Part shown: positions 55,180-63,906 of the stretch, piece after piece
Layout: each line of letters opens with the position of its first letter
Numbering within the stretch: position 1 is the stretch's first letter
From: Pedobacter psychroterrae
GTDB taxonomy: Bacteria > Bacteroidota > Bacteroidia > Sphingobacteriales > Sphingobacteriaceae
Direction of reading: 5' to 3'
Length of the DNA stretch: 64,000 nucleotides
Assembly (NCBI RefSeq): GCF_004331695.1
Contig: NZ_SJSL01000001.1
Location: 930,001-994,000, forward strand
Notes under the pieces: model-generated
Databases searched by the model: none
What the model was told of the DNA's origin: nothing
Seen by the model: only the letters and a program-made list of their open reading frames with translations
Made by a program: the position numbers and the translations under genes

Positions 55180-55764
55180 TTAAAGTTTGATAAGGTAGCT
55201 TTTTAGTCCACTTAAGTAGGTTTTATAGGCATCCCTACCCATTACCTTTCCAAGAGTTCTTACTCCTCCATACCCGGAAATAATCATTACCGCAACTTCT
55301 TCTGGAGAAACATGAGGTTTAACGAGTGCGGTTGATTGGGCTGATCGAACTGCCGAAACAATCGCATCATGCCAAGTAGATACCAGTTTGGAAAGTGCCG
55401 TTTTAAAGAGGTTGCTAATGGGTGACATTTCTTCGATAAGATTAATTGCTGGACAGCCATATTCTACATTGAAAAAACCTTTGTCATTCAGTAACATTTC
55501 CATCATCTTATAAAGGTCAGTAACAGGATCTGTACTATTTTCCAGTGGTTTTATCATCTTATCATACAAGTTTGGATAAAGCAACTCACTGATCAGGCCC
55601 AACCCCATTTGCTCTTTACTTTTGAAATGGTAAAAAAAAGCTCCCTTTGTTACATTGGTAGTCGAAATAATATCATCTATGCTCGTTGCCTGATAACCTT
55701 TTTGATAAATCAGATCAAAAGATTTTTGCATGATGTAGTTACGTGTTTCTCCTGATTTTGACAT
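55180..55764 (-). CDS. TetR/AcrR family transcriptional regulator
   Basis: A 194-residue repressor with an N-terminal helix-turn-helix (GYQATSIDDIISTTNVTKGAFFYHFKSKEQMGLGLI). The C-terminal TetR_C domain fits the common AcrR-like subgroup of Bacteroidetes. It has its own TAnnTTTG promoter with the palindrome directly downstream, and the next operon carries a near-identical site. Autoregulation plus repression of the cytochrome/rhodanese operon is the simplest reading. The inducer is unknown. Confidence 0.9.
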   Translation of the reverse strand: MSKSGETRNYIMQKSFDLIYQKGYQATSIDDIISTTNVTKGAFFYHFKSKEQMGLGLISELLYPNLYDKMIKPLENSTDPVTDLYKMMEMLLNDKGFFNVEYGCPAINLIEEMSPISNLFKTALSKLVSTWHDAIVSAVRSAQSTALVKPHVSPEEVAVMIISGYGGVRTLGKVMGRDAYKTYLSGLKSYLIKL

Positions 55765-55795
55765 AAGATACTACTTAGTATGTTTTACAAAAGTA
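55765..55795 (-). promoter_or_regulatory. tetR promoter and operator, site 1
   Basis: On the minus strand TACTTTTG (55788-55795) is an exact -7 box. The palindrome ATACTACTTAGTAT (55768-55781, arms ATACTA/TAGTAT) lies between it and the ATG at 55764. It therefore covers the expected transcription start. Confidence 0.65.
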
Positions 55796-55862
55796 TTAAA
55801 AAAAATCACTTAGATTAATTTCTTGAGTCATATATAAGTAAATCCTGTTAGATCAATCACTT

Positions 55863-56060
55863 TTATCTATTAGCTATTTTAGCCACCGAATCTCTACCAT
55901 CCCGGTAAACGTTTAATAGTACCCGGTCGAATTTTATTTCCGTAATGTTTTCTACCGTTGCTTTGATTTCCAGTAAGGTCGGTGTCCACTCATGTCCGTT
56001 CTCGCCACCGTAATAGGCAGTCATGCGTGGATCAGCAATCACTTTGTCATACATCTTCCT
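55863..56060 (-). pseudogene. alkB fragment (internal part of a 2OG DNA-repair dioxygenase)
   Basis: About 65 codons read RKMYDKVIADPRMTAYYGG, then EWTPTLLEIK and FDRVLLNVYRDGRDSVA, which is the middle of an AlkB protein. Intact AlkB continues with a WH-x-D iron site; here the reading turns to KIANR and stops. The N-terminal part is also missing, because the dnaE2 homology begins on the other strand at about 56060. Both ends are therefore broken and no iron-binding residue remains. It is not functional. Confidence 0.8.
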
Positions 56061-56701
56061 TGAGCGCTATTTCTGCTTTGCAGGATATGCCGGTAGAATT
56101 GTTTAAAGGTCAGGCGTCTGAAAGTGTATTGGAAACGCAGGTGGAATTGCCGCTGATGAGTAAGGGAGAACATGTAGTGCAGGATTACAATACAGTCGGA
56201 CTTTCCTTAAAAGCACACCCTGTAAATTTTGTTCGCTCGCAACTGGATATGCTGAACATACGCTCCTGCCATGCGATCAATAACGATTCGACCAATGGAC
56301 AACTGGTGAAAGTAGCAGGATTGGTTTTGGTTCGCCAGCGTCCGGGAACGGCTGGAGGGGTTTGTTTTATTACCATTGAGGATGAATCGGGTTACTCCAA
56401 TTTGGTTGTGTTTGAAAAGTTGTTTGAGACTTTTAGGAAGGAGATCCTGCATTCAAGGTTATTGATGGTGGAGGGCCGGTTGCAAAGGGAAGGCCAGGTG
56501 GTGCATGTGATTGTAAGCAAGTGTTTTGATTTTACCAAGATGCTGGGCAAGCTGGTGCAGCGGGAAGTTGATGATTTGCCTATTTTGACATTAGCACGGG
56601 GTGATGAGAAAACTGCTCCTTATCCGGCTCAGGATAAAAGGTCGCAGGTTAGGGAAGTGGTGCCGAAAGAGGCGTTTCATGGGGGTAGAAATTTTAAGTA
56701 G
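56060..56701 (+). pseudogene. dnaE2 C-terminal fragment (error-prone DNA polymerase III alpha)
   Basis: The frame encodes about 210 residues of the C-terminal part of DnaE2 (ImuC). They start at AISALQDMPVELFKGQ and include the OB-fold (LVKVAGLVLVRQRPGTAGGVCF, then FITIEDESGYSNLVVFEKLF) and VEGRLQREGQVVHVIVSKC. Full DnaE2 has about 1000 residues, so the catalytic region is absent. An artificial reading from 55982 joins antisense alkB sequence to it. There is no ImuA or ImuB in the window. Confidence 0.82.
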
Positions 56702-56782
56702 ATAGCTTTGTTGCTGAATGAGTGTTAGGTGGCAGTTCGAATGTGCTAGATTTTATTAAATTTACTGACTATTGAAATAATT

Positions 56783-58018
56783 ATGAATGCTGAAGTTATT
56801 GATGAAATTACAGAAGGTGTAGCGAAATGCTATCTTATCAGGGTAAAACTGACAGATTATATAACTAGCCTGCCCGGCGATTATCGTGATTACGAGGTGC
56901 AAAGGGAAATCGTCAACAACAGTTATCTCGATAATCTTATACAAACTATCCTTGAAAGACGGCATATCCCGCAAATGGTTTTAGTGGCAGAAGACTCAAC
57001 ACTTCAGCCTCATAATGGCAATATAAAAATTGGCGCTTTTAAAGTTCTTGACGGACTACAGAGAACCTATCGGCTTAAAGTGATTTATGATACAATACAA
57101 CTTGCTATAAGTGAACTTAAGGCCTCTCCAAATATCGTTGACCTAAGCAGATCTCAATTATCAAGGGAATATCGTGAACAACTACGCGAAATAAAGAGTT
57201 CAGCTATTCTGTTTGAGAAATTACTAAATTACTTTAGTGAAAATGCTTATGAAGATCCAATAGCTCTAAATCAGCTTTTGGATCGCTCGCAATGGTTCGA
57301 GTTATGGGTTGGCCTTGAACCGCCTGACGAAGTCAATAAAATGCTGATTTTAAATGCCGGCCATAAGGCTGTAAAAAACCAGCATCAGTTGGAATTGTTA
57401 TTTAGCAACATGCTGCCACTTTTTAAAAATATGAATCATGTAGGGTTTGAAGTTATACGTGAACGGGACACATCAACCATTGCTTATTCAAAACACCGAG
57501 TTGCAGGCCAATTCCATTTCTCACATCTCATTACTTCCGTTCTTTCGTTTAATGCTGGCAAACCCATTACGAATAACGTTAATTTGATACAGAAAGCGAA
57601 CTCTGATGACTTTGACGACACAATCTTTGAAAAACTTATAAGTTATAATTTCATCGAACAATTTATTAGCACATTGATGCTGCTTGATGACGAGCTTTCT
57701 AAAGTGTACGGTGATGTCGCAATAAGATGGTTAGGCAGAGAAACATCCCTAACTGGATTATTTGCTGCATGTGGAAAGTACTCCAAAGAACGCGACTTAA
57801 TTCCTGTTGTTGCTCTGACGGAACTCACGCAAAAGATAACAGCAAATCCGCACGCACTAAATCTTAAAAACTTTGAAGAAATACGAAATTCTCTTAATTT
57901 GTCTAAAGTAAATATTGGCAATGTTAATAAAAAGGCTGTTTTTGATGCCTCTTTTGACCTACTGTCTGGTTATTCGGATTTCATTATTTGGCAATCATAT
58001 TTTAATAAAGCCGTATGA
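56783..58018 (+). CDS. DUF262/DGQHR-like protein, defence-island gene A
   Basis: A 411-residue cytoplasmic protein. Residues 30-105 match the ParB/sulfiredoxin-like layout of DUF262 and DGQHR domains. YEVQREIVNNSYLDNLIQTI and RRHIPQMVLVA lead to the nucleotide-binding motif D90-G-L-Q-R94 in FKVLDGLQRTYRL; the third residue is Leu where Q or H is usual. The rest (110-411) is mostly helical without a recognised domain. The stop overlaps the next start (ATGA), so the pair is coupled. I cannot match it to a named defence system. Confidence 0.6.
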   Translation: MNAEVIDEITEGVAKCYLIRVKLTDYITSLPGDYRDYEVQREIVNNSYLDNLIQTILERRHIPQMVLVAEDSTLQPHNGNIKIGAFKVLDGLQRTYRLKVIYDTIQLAISELKASPNIVDLSRSQLSREYREQLREIKSSAILFEKLLNYFSENAYEDPIALNQLLDRSQWFELWVGLEPPDEVNKMLILNAGHKAVKNQHQLELLFSNMLPLFKNMNHVGFEVIRERDTSTIAYSKHRVAGQFHFSHLITSVLSFNAGKPITNNVNLIQKANSDDFDDTIFEKLISYNFIEQFISTLMLLDDELSKVYGDVAIRWLGRETSLTGLFAACGKYSKERDLIPVVALTELTQKITANPHALNLKNFEEIRNSLNLSKVNIGNVNKKAVFDASFDLLSGYSDFIIWQSYFNKAV

Positions 58019-59406
58019 TAGCCAAGCTAAATATTCTTTACGACAAATTTTTGCCCCTCTTAGCCGACTATTCGGATACTTACGCAGGATATCAGGCCTA
58101 TGAAGATGTTCAGCCCGATCAGGCTAGAAAGGATAGATTGTTTGAACTGGCAGAAAAAATTGCTGGTTACCAAAATGCTGTTGTCGCCTCAATGGCAGCA
58201 AACGTAATTTACAATGATTTCCAACCATTAACTACGGCAGTATCGGATTTGGCTACTGAATTTTCAGATCACCCAGTGGGCAGATTTAGCGAAGTCCTTA
58301 TGATAATTAAGATCATTGATGTTATTGAAAAGGAGGTTTCAGGTAGTGGGCATCCGCTGGACCTCACCGTCGAACTTGACGACCAAATTTTTTGTTTAGA
58401 GGAAATTGTCCGCCCTATGCAGCGTTCAAATTTCCTATCGGAGGATCCGGCAGCCATTGAAAATTCTATCGTACTTTTTAATCTTTCGGACTTAAACGAA
58501 CTTCAGAATTTTATTGAAAGCGCATTGTTTGGCATGGATCTGCTTTTTCACTTACTTGAAAAGCTTGGTCACGCAACCGCGCCTTTAATTGAGGGACAAT
58601 TTGTATTGATAAGGAGGGCTCAGCAAGGCCAGGCAGAAGCTGTATTTTCTTGCGCTGCTCTACATTTGGTCAAGGCAGGGAAACTTGTCCATGAGCCAGT
58701 CAATTACACAGGTATTCCATCTGTTAGTGCATCCCGTAAAATTCTATCAGATCAAAAATTCCAACAGTTTTCCGATTCGCTTATGATTCTTAGCGAATAT
58801 AATAGCCAACAAGATATCTTAGATAAATATTTGCGTATTTATCATTTAATTGAGCATTTTATGTTCCGCAAACCAATTGTGGAGCTTGAGCGAAGGAGAA
58901 ATAACCTGCCATTTTCGATCAGAGATTTTAGAAGTCTTTATAAGAGCGTCGAACAGAGTGAGCCTGATGCTATTAAGGCCTTACTCAAGGAGGTAATGAA
59001 GCGTGAAATTGAGCCCAACGTTACATTTACTGACAAAATGTTTGTGGATTGGCAAGCATTATCCGGCCACATAATTGATATAAATCAGTTAAACAGATTG
59101 TTTGAATTGATGCTCATAAATGGAAAGAACCCATTTTCGTACGCTGCTATTACAGCGATGACACTGCCAGATATTTTTCATAAACTAGTTTATGCTTTCA
59201 GAAATTCTGTTGTGCACAACAAGGCAACGGAATTTCATTTGAACCATGAGACAATGACCATTCATCACGAGACCGGCAATGTTGCCCAGTTAGTCATAGA
59301 AAATTTTCTGCTTCCATCTCTTGAGCAAATATCATTTTACCTTATTATTGAAAATAATGATCTTGTCTGGTATCATAATCCGCATCTTACCCTATTTACC
59401 GTTTGA
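58015..59406 (+). CDS. HEPN-type protein, defence-island gene B
   Basis: A 463-residue, mostly helical protein. Near the C-terminus VYAFRNSVVHNKATEFH holds R396-N-x3-H401, the R-x4-H motif of HEPN ribonucleases, within a helix and followed by a second helix as in that fold. A preceding region (DKYLRIYHLIEHFMFRKPIVELERRR) is also typical of HEPN-linked Abi proteins. Its four-base overlap with the DGQR gene suggests a two-component toxin or defence pair. Nuclease activity is inferred from the motif alone. Confidence 0.6.
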   Translation: MIAKLNILYDKFLPLLADYSDTYAGYQAYEDVQPDQARKDRLFELAEKIAGYQNAVVASMAANVIYNDFQPLTTAVSDLATEFSDHPVGRFSEVLMIIKIIDVIEKEVSGSGHPLDLTVELDDQIFCLEEIVRPMQRSNFLSEDPAAIENSIVLFNLSDLNELQNFIESALFGMDLLFHLLEKLGHATAPLIEGQFVLIRRAQQGQAEAVFSCAALHLVKAGKLVHEPVNYTGIPSVSASRKILSDQKFQQFSDSLMILSEYNSQQDILDKYLRIYHLIEHFMFRKPIVELERRRNNLPFSIRDFRSLYKSVEQSEPDAIKALLKEVMKREIEPNVTFTDKMFVDWQALSGHIIDINQLNRLFELMLINGKNPFSYAAITAMTLPDIFHKLVYAFRNSVVHNKATEFHLNHETMTIHHETGNVAQLVIENFLLPSLEQISFYLIIENNDLVWYHNPHLTLFTV

Positions 59407-59461
59407 TCATTATGAGTGATTTCGAAATGATCTTAAACTGTTATTAATAAATGTTTAGAAA

Positions 59462-60388
59462 TTGAAACTCGAAACTAAAATTTATAATTACTGTACAGCT
59501 TGTTATAAACTGACAAATCATACTGTAAAAGGACTTCATACGGTTGAAGGCAATTGGGATTATCAAACTACCCATCATTATGCTGTTGTAGAATGTAATG
59601 GTTGTAATAATGTGTCCTTTCGGAAAGAAGTTATTGATCATGAGTCAATGGAATATGATCCAGATTCAGGTAGTTACTTCCCCCAAACCGATGTCAGTTA
59701 TTTCCCTAAAGCTCTTGAAGGGCATCGTAATGAACTCGAGACACATTATATACCTGATAACATCATCGCTGTTTACCAGGATACAATTAAAGCTTTTACA
59801 TCAGAAGCCTACCTGTTGACCGGTGTAGGTTTCAGGGCAATTATTGAGGCTATTTGTATTGATCAGAAAATCCGTATTAAAGACTTTGAAGATTTGAAAC
59901 AGCAAATTGACAAGATGTATCAAAAGAAATTAATAACCTTAAAGGAAGCTTCAAGATTGCACACAATAAGGTTTTTAGGTAACGATTCCATTCACGCGAT
60001 GGTTGTACCAAAGAAAGAAGATCTTCATGTGGTTTTGCATATCATTGAAAATTTGTTGAACAACCTCTATGTGATTGATCAACAGATTAAGGGTGGATTG
60101 GAGAAAATGATCCCGGATTTTGCTGGGTTCAGAACCTTACTAAATTTTAGACTAAATAAGTTTGTAGTCGGTGATTCAATCTCATTGGGCAAACTTTTGG
60201 AAAAATCCGCCAGACGGCTCGGGGATCAGGCAAGCGAATTCGAAAAAGAGCTGATTTCAAAGATAGAAACTGGTCAGTATACAAAACTTGGGCTTGGCGA
60301 AATAAAGCCAAATCCTGACAATACTAAACCGGATATTCAGTATTATGTGGTTTTAGATCTATCCTATGATAAAGATGCGAGTTTTTAG
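59462..60388 (+). CDS. DUF4145-like HEPN protein with N-terminal zinc ribbon
   Basis: A 308-residue protein read from TTG 59462, the only start that includes the N-terminal Cys pairs (YNYCTACYKL and ECNGCNNVSF), a likely zinc ribbon. Residues 110-210 match DUF4145, the HEPN-like domain of many restriction loci (AYLLTGVGFRAIIEAICID, then LHTIRFLGNDSIHAM, then VVLHIIENLLNNLYVID). A C-terminal part of about 100 residues has no known domain. It lies 55 bases after the HEPN gene. Confidence 0.72.
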   Translation: MKLETKIYNYCTACYKLTNHTVKGLHTVEGNWDYQTTHHYAVVECNGCNNVSFRKEVIDHESMEYDPDSGSYFPQTDVSYFPKALEGHRNELETHYIPDNIIAVYQDTIKAFTSEAYLLTGVGFRAIIEAICIDQKIRIKDFEDLKQQIDKMYQKKLITLKEASRLHTIRFLGNDSIHAMVVPKKEDLHVVLHIIENLLNNLYVIDQQIKGGLEKMIPDFAGFRTLLNFRLNKFVVGDSISLGKLLEKSARRLGDQASEFEKELISKIETGQYTKLGLGEIKPNPDNTKPDIQYYVVLDLSYDKDASF

Positions 60389-60493
60389 GGAGACGTTGCT
60401 CGTGGTCATATCCCGGAAATCATGCTTATTATAGCCTTAATTCGAAATCGTGTGGATAAAAACATTTCATTTGCTAATTTTTTTAGCTTATAA

Positions 60494-60510
60494 TTGTCTA
60501 ATTATGACAA
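60494..60510. promoter_or_regulatory. Inverted repeat upstream of the C-protein-like gene
   Basis: TTGTC (60494-60498) and GACAA (60506-60510) form an inverted repeat with a 7-base spacer, 15 bases upstream of the HTH start codon. The position fits an autoregulatory C-box, though the sequence differs from the GACT/AGTC type. Confidence 0.4.
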
Positions 60511-60525
60511 GTCTAAAATAGAAAA

Positions 60526-60831
60526 ATGGCGAATCAGTTTGGAACTAAAATTAAACAGTTGCGTGAAGCAAATCATCTTTTTCAAAGAGAAATAGCTAGT
60601 GCCTTAAATACAGATACGCCTATGCTCAGCAAGATCGAGCGCGGGGAAAGAAAGGCGAAAAAGGAGCAAGTCCCACTTTTTGAAAAGATTCTAAAAGTCA
60701 AGAAGCATGAATTGCTAACGTTATGGCTGGCAGACCAGGTTCTTGAGCTAGTAAGTAATGAGCCTGTTGCCTTGAAAGCTATTGACTTGGCGCAGCGGGA
60801 AATAAAGGGGTTGACACTTAACCGAAGCTAG
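60526..60831 (+). CDS. XRE-type HTH, probable R-M controller protein
   Basis: A 101-residue protein with a Cro/CI helix-turn-helix (TKIKQLREANHLFQREIASALNTDTPMLSKIERGERKAKKEQ) and a short helical tail. It is of the controller-protein type and lies four bases before the fused restriction enzyme. Controllers of this kind delay nuclease expression until the methyltransferase has acted. Confidence 0.8.
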   Translation: MANQFGTKIKQLREANHLFQREIASALNTDTPMLSKIERGERKAKKEQVPLFEKILKVKKHELLTLWLADQVLELVSNEPVALKAIDLAQREIKGLTLNRS

Positions 60832-60835
60832 CCGT

Positions 60836-63800
60836 ATGTCATATATCGTTGCTAGAAATAAGGCTGAAGGTATTGGTCAGCTGAGAAGATTGATCGCTGC
60901 CTTTGAATCCGAACGTAGTTCATTTTTGTCGAGTAGTTACAATGAAACTCAATTGAGAAATGATTTTTTGTCACCTCTGTTGAAATCTTTTGGTTGGGAC
61001 GTTGACAATACTAGTGGCAAAAACCAATTTTTAAGGGATGTCATTCAAGAAGAGTCCATCGCTGTTGCTGATGATAATGCTAAAAAAAATCCTGATTATA
61101 CCTTGAGGGTATTGGGACAAAGAAAGCTTTTTGTTGAGGCGAAAAAGCCTGCCGTTGATATCCTAAATTCAGCATCATCAGCCTTCCAGATTAGGAGATA
61201 CGGATGGAATGCTGACCTAAGTATTTCAGTCCTCTCTAACTTTGAAAAATTAATCATTTATGATTGTAGAAATAAACCGGGAATTGGGGAGAATGAACAT
61301 GTTTCGAGAATCAAGGTTTTCGAATTTGCTCGATTCGCAGAGGATTATGATGAGATCTATGAGCTGATTTCTTTTGAAAGTGCTTTTGCTGGCAAGCTGG
61401 AAGATCTATTTTCCATTTATGACCGCATCGGGCAGAGCTTTGATTCATATTTTTTAGAACAGATTGAGAACTGGCGTAGAAAGCTGGCTCAATCTGCAAT
61501 TGGCAGAAATATCAGACTTACCAGCGAAGATGTCAATTTCTTAATTCAGCGCTTGTTGAACAGAATTGTTTTTCTACGTATATGTGAAGATAGAACGATA
61601 GAAAAGTATGAGACACTTAGATTCATTACTGACTACGAACAGCTAAAAGCCCTGTTTTTACAGTCTGATCTGAAGTATAATTCTGGGTTATTCAACTTTA
61701 TTGAGGACACTTTATCACTAAATATTGTTTTAGACTCAGAAGTTCTAATTGAAATTTTTAACGACCTTTATTATCCTTTAAGTCCATACGATTTTGCAGT
61801 CGTGGACCCTTCAATACTCAGCCAAATTTACGAGAAGTTTTTAGGTAGTCATGTAGTCATGGATGAAGATCGTCAGCTTTCGATTGTGATGGAGCCAGAA
61901 GTGGTTGCATCTAACGGGGTTGTCTCTACTCCTAAGTTGGTCGTCGAGCAAATCGTCAAAGAGACATTGCAACCTTTAATGGCTGGTAAGTCATCTTCGG
62001 AACTAATGGAATTGAAGGTTGCAGATATCTGTTGCGGATCGGGAACTTTTTTAATTTCTGCTTATGATTTTTTATTGCGGGAAGTAGTCGGAGCTTTGCA
62101 GCGGGAGGGCAGCCATGATCGGCACCTCATCTACGAAGGATCTGATCGGTCATATGGCTTGACTTTTAAAGCAAAGCGGCAGATCCTGGAAAAAAACATA
62201 TTTGGTGTCGATATTAATCCTTATGCTGCAGAGGTTACTCAATTCAGTTTATTGTTGAAATTGCTGGAAGACGAAAGTGGACCTACGGTTCAGGATTTTA
62301 TTGCCCGGTACGCGCAGCAGGTGCTGCCAAATTTATCGGCCAACGTTAAGTGTGGCAATTCGCTTGTAGATGATCAATTCTATGAGTTTATGCCCGGAGC
62401 TATCCATAATGATGCATTGTTGAACAGGGTGAAACCGTTCAGCTGGTCTTCCGAATTTCCTTTTCTTGCGACCAAAGGTGGCTTTGATGCCATTATTGGA
62501 AATCCTCCTTATGTAAGAATTCAGAACCTTAAAAAATATAGCCCGGAGGAGATTTTATTCTACCAGAATAAGTCTTATGGCTATAAAGTTGCCCAGAAGG
62601 ATGCAGTTGATAAATATTTTATTTTTATAGAACGTGCCATTGCCTTATTGAATTCTAGCGGTTTTCTTGGATACATTGTTCCTCATAAATTCTTTATCAA
62701 CCATGGGGGAACTACCTTACGAAGCTTCATTACAGATTCCTCGAACATTTCAAGAATTATCCACTTTGGCGTAACACAAGTTTTCCCGGACAGGTCAACC
62801 TATACCGCGATTCTGATTTTGCAGCAACAGCCAAAAGAGCAGTTCGAGTTTAAACGTATCAAAAGACTTAGCCATTATTTGCTCAATGCTCAGGATGGGT
62901 TTAGTTTATACAAGCAGGAGAATTTTAATGGCTCTCCCTGGATATTTTTATCCAAGGCAACCGAAACAATTTTTAATAAATTGGTGAGCGGTGGTGTGGA
63001 GCCACTAAAAAAATTCGCAAGCATCTGCGTAGGTGTTCAAACTAGCAAAGACCCCGTATATATTTTTAAGGTCTCCTCTGAGACTGGTTCGACTTTTAAG
63101 TTTGTTGCAGCCGGAGTTGAGTGGGAAGTTGAAAAAAGCATCTGTGTGCCATGTATACTAGACTTGTCTTTTTCACTTTACGATCACATTCAACCAAATG
63201 CGCAAATGATATTTCCTTATCACGTGGACGGTGGACGGGCAGTTTTGTACACAGAAGAAGAAATGTTAAGCGATTTTCCGCTTTGCTGGAATTACCTAAA
63301 GGCGAACAGGTCAGTATTAGAAAAGCGAAGCATTAACGGGAAAGATCCAAAGTGGTATGAATTCGGAAGATCTCAGAGCCTAAGCAGGTTCCAGAATACG
63401 CCAAAGCTTATCTGGCCAGTTTTATCTACTCAGCCTTCCTATATTTATGATGAACAAAATATCATGTTCACTGGTGGTGGAAACGGACCTTATTGTTCAA
63501 TGATCAACAACTCAGAGTTGTCGATATTTTATTTCCTGGGCATCATGGCACATCCGGTAATTGAACGACTGGTTAAGGCCGGAGCCAGTGAGTTTCGCGG
63601 AGCTTACTATTCCCATGGTAAACAGTTTATTGAAAATCTACCGATTAAAACAGTCGATTTAGAGGATAAAAAACAGGAGGCAATCTATCAGCAAATTGTA
63701 GATGCAGTTAAGGAGCTTATACTGGCTAAAGGTAAGCTTGCAAGTTCTTACGGCTCGAATCGCCTGGTAATGGAGCGCAAAATAGATACACTAAATAAAA

Positions 63801-63904
63801 AATTAATGACCGCCGTAAATACTTTGTACGGCATAACAGAAGCAGAAGTTGACTTGGTATTGAACGATGAAATGTTTGTGAACCAGTTGATGGACGGAGA
63901 ATAA
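60836..63904 (+). CDS. Fused restriction endonuclease-methyltransferase (Eco57I/type IIG-like)
   Basis: A single chain of 1022 residues. The N-terminal PD-(D/E)xK nuclease has D87 (NPDYTLRV) and E101-x-K103 (FVEAKKP). A helical linker is followed by an adenine N6-methyltransferase with motif I D397 (VADICCGSGTFL) and motif IV N556-P-P-Y559. The C-terminal TaqI-like target-recognition region (about 720-980) includes WPVLSTQPSYIYDEQ. The protein appears complete. Type IIG-like enzymes cut near an asymmetric site that they also methylate on one strand; the site cannot be read from sequence. Confidence 0.88.
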   Translation: MSYIVARNKAEGIGQLRRLIAAFESERSSFLSSSYNETQLRNDFLSPLLKSFGWDVDNTSGKNQFLRDVIQEESIAVADDNAKKNPDYTLRVLGQRKLFVEAKKPAVDILNSASSAFQIRRYGWNADLSISVLSNFEKLIIYDCRNKPGIGENEHVSRIKVFEFARFAEDYDEIYELISFESAFAGKLEDLFSIYDRIGQSFDSYFLEQIENWRRKLAQSAIGRNIRLTSEDVNFLIQRLLNRIVFLRICEDRTIEKYETLRFITDYEQLKALFLQSDLKYNSGLFNFIEDTLSLNIVLDSEVLIEIFNDLYYPLSPYDFAVVDPSILSQIYEKFLGSHVVMDEDRQLSIVMEPEVVASNGVVSTPKLVVEQIVKETLQPLMAGKSSSELMELKVADICCGSGTFLISAYDFLLREVVGALQREGSHDRHLIYEGSDRSYGLTFKAKRQILEKNIFGVDINPYAAEVTQFSLLLKLLEDESGPTVQDFIARYAQQVLPNLSANVKCGNSLVDDQFYEFMPGAIHNDALLNRVKPFSWSSEFPFLATKGGFDAIIGNPPYVRIQNLKKYSPEEILFYQNKSYGYKVAQKDAVDKYFIFIERAIALLNSSGFLGYIVPHKFFINHGGTTLRSFITDSSNISRIIHFGVTQVFPDRSTYTAILILQQQPKEQFEFKRIKRLSHYLLNAQDGFSLYKQENFNGSPWIFLSKATETIFNKLVSGGVEPLKKFASICVGVQTSKDPVYIFKVSSETGSTFKFVAAGVEWEVEKSICVPCILDLSFSLYDHIQPNAQMIFPYHVDGGRAVLYTEEEMLSDFPLCWNYLKANRSVLEKRSINGKDPKWYEFGRSQSLSRFQNTPKLIWPVLSTQPSYIYDEQNIMFTGGGNGPYCSMINNSELSIFYFLGIMAHPVIERLVKAGASEFRGAYYSHGKQFIENLPIKTVDLEDKKQEAIYQQIVDAVKELILAKGKLASSYGSNRLVMERKIDTLNKKLMTAVNTLYGITEAEVDLVLNDEMFVNQLMDGE

Positions 63905-63906
63905 CT

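Noticed and set aside
55982..56060. N-terminal 26 residues of the long reading through the dnaE2 fragment
   Set aside because: They are antisense to the alkB fragment and do not belong to DnaE2; the homology starts at about 56060.
56783..59406. A phosphorothioation (Dnd) or GmrSD system
   Set aside because: No DndC, DndD or DndE is encoded nearby, and the first protein lacks the second (DUF1524-type) nuclease part of GmrSD. Only the DGQR-type motif is shared.
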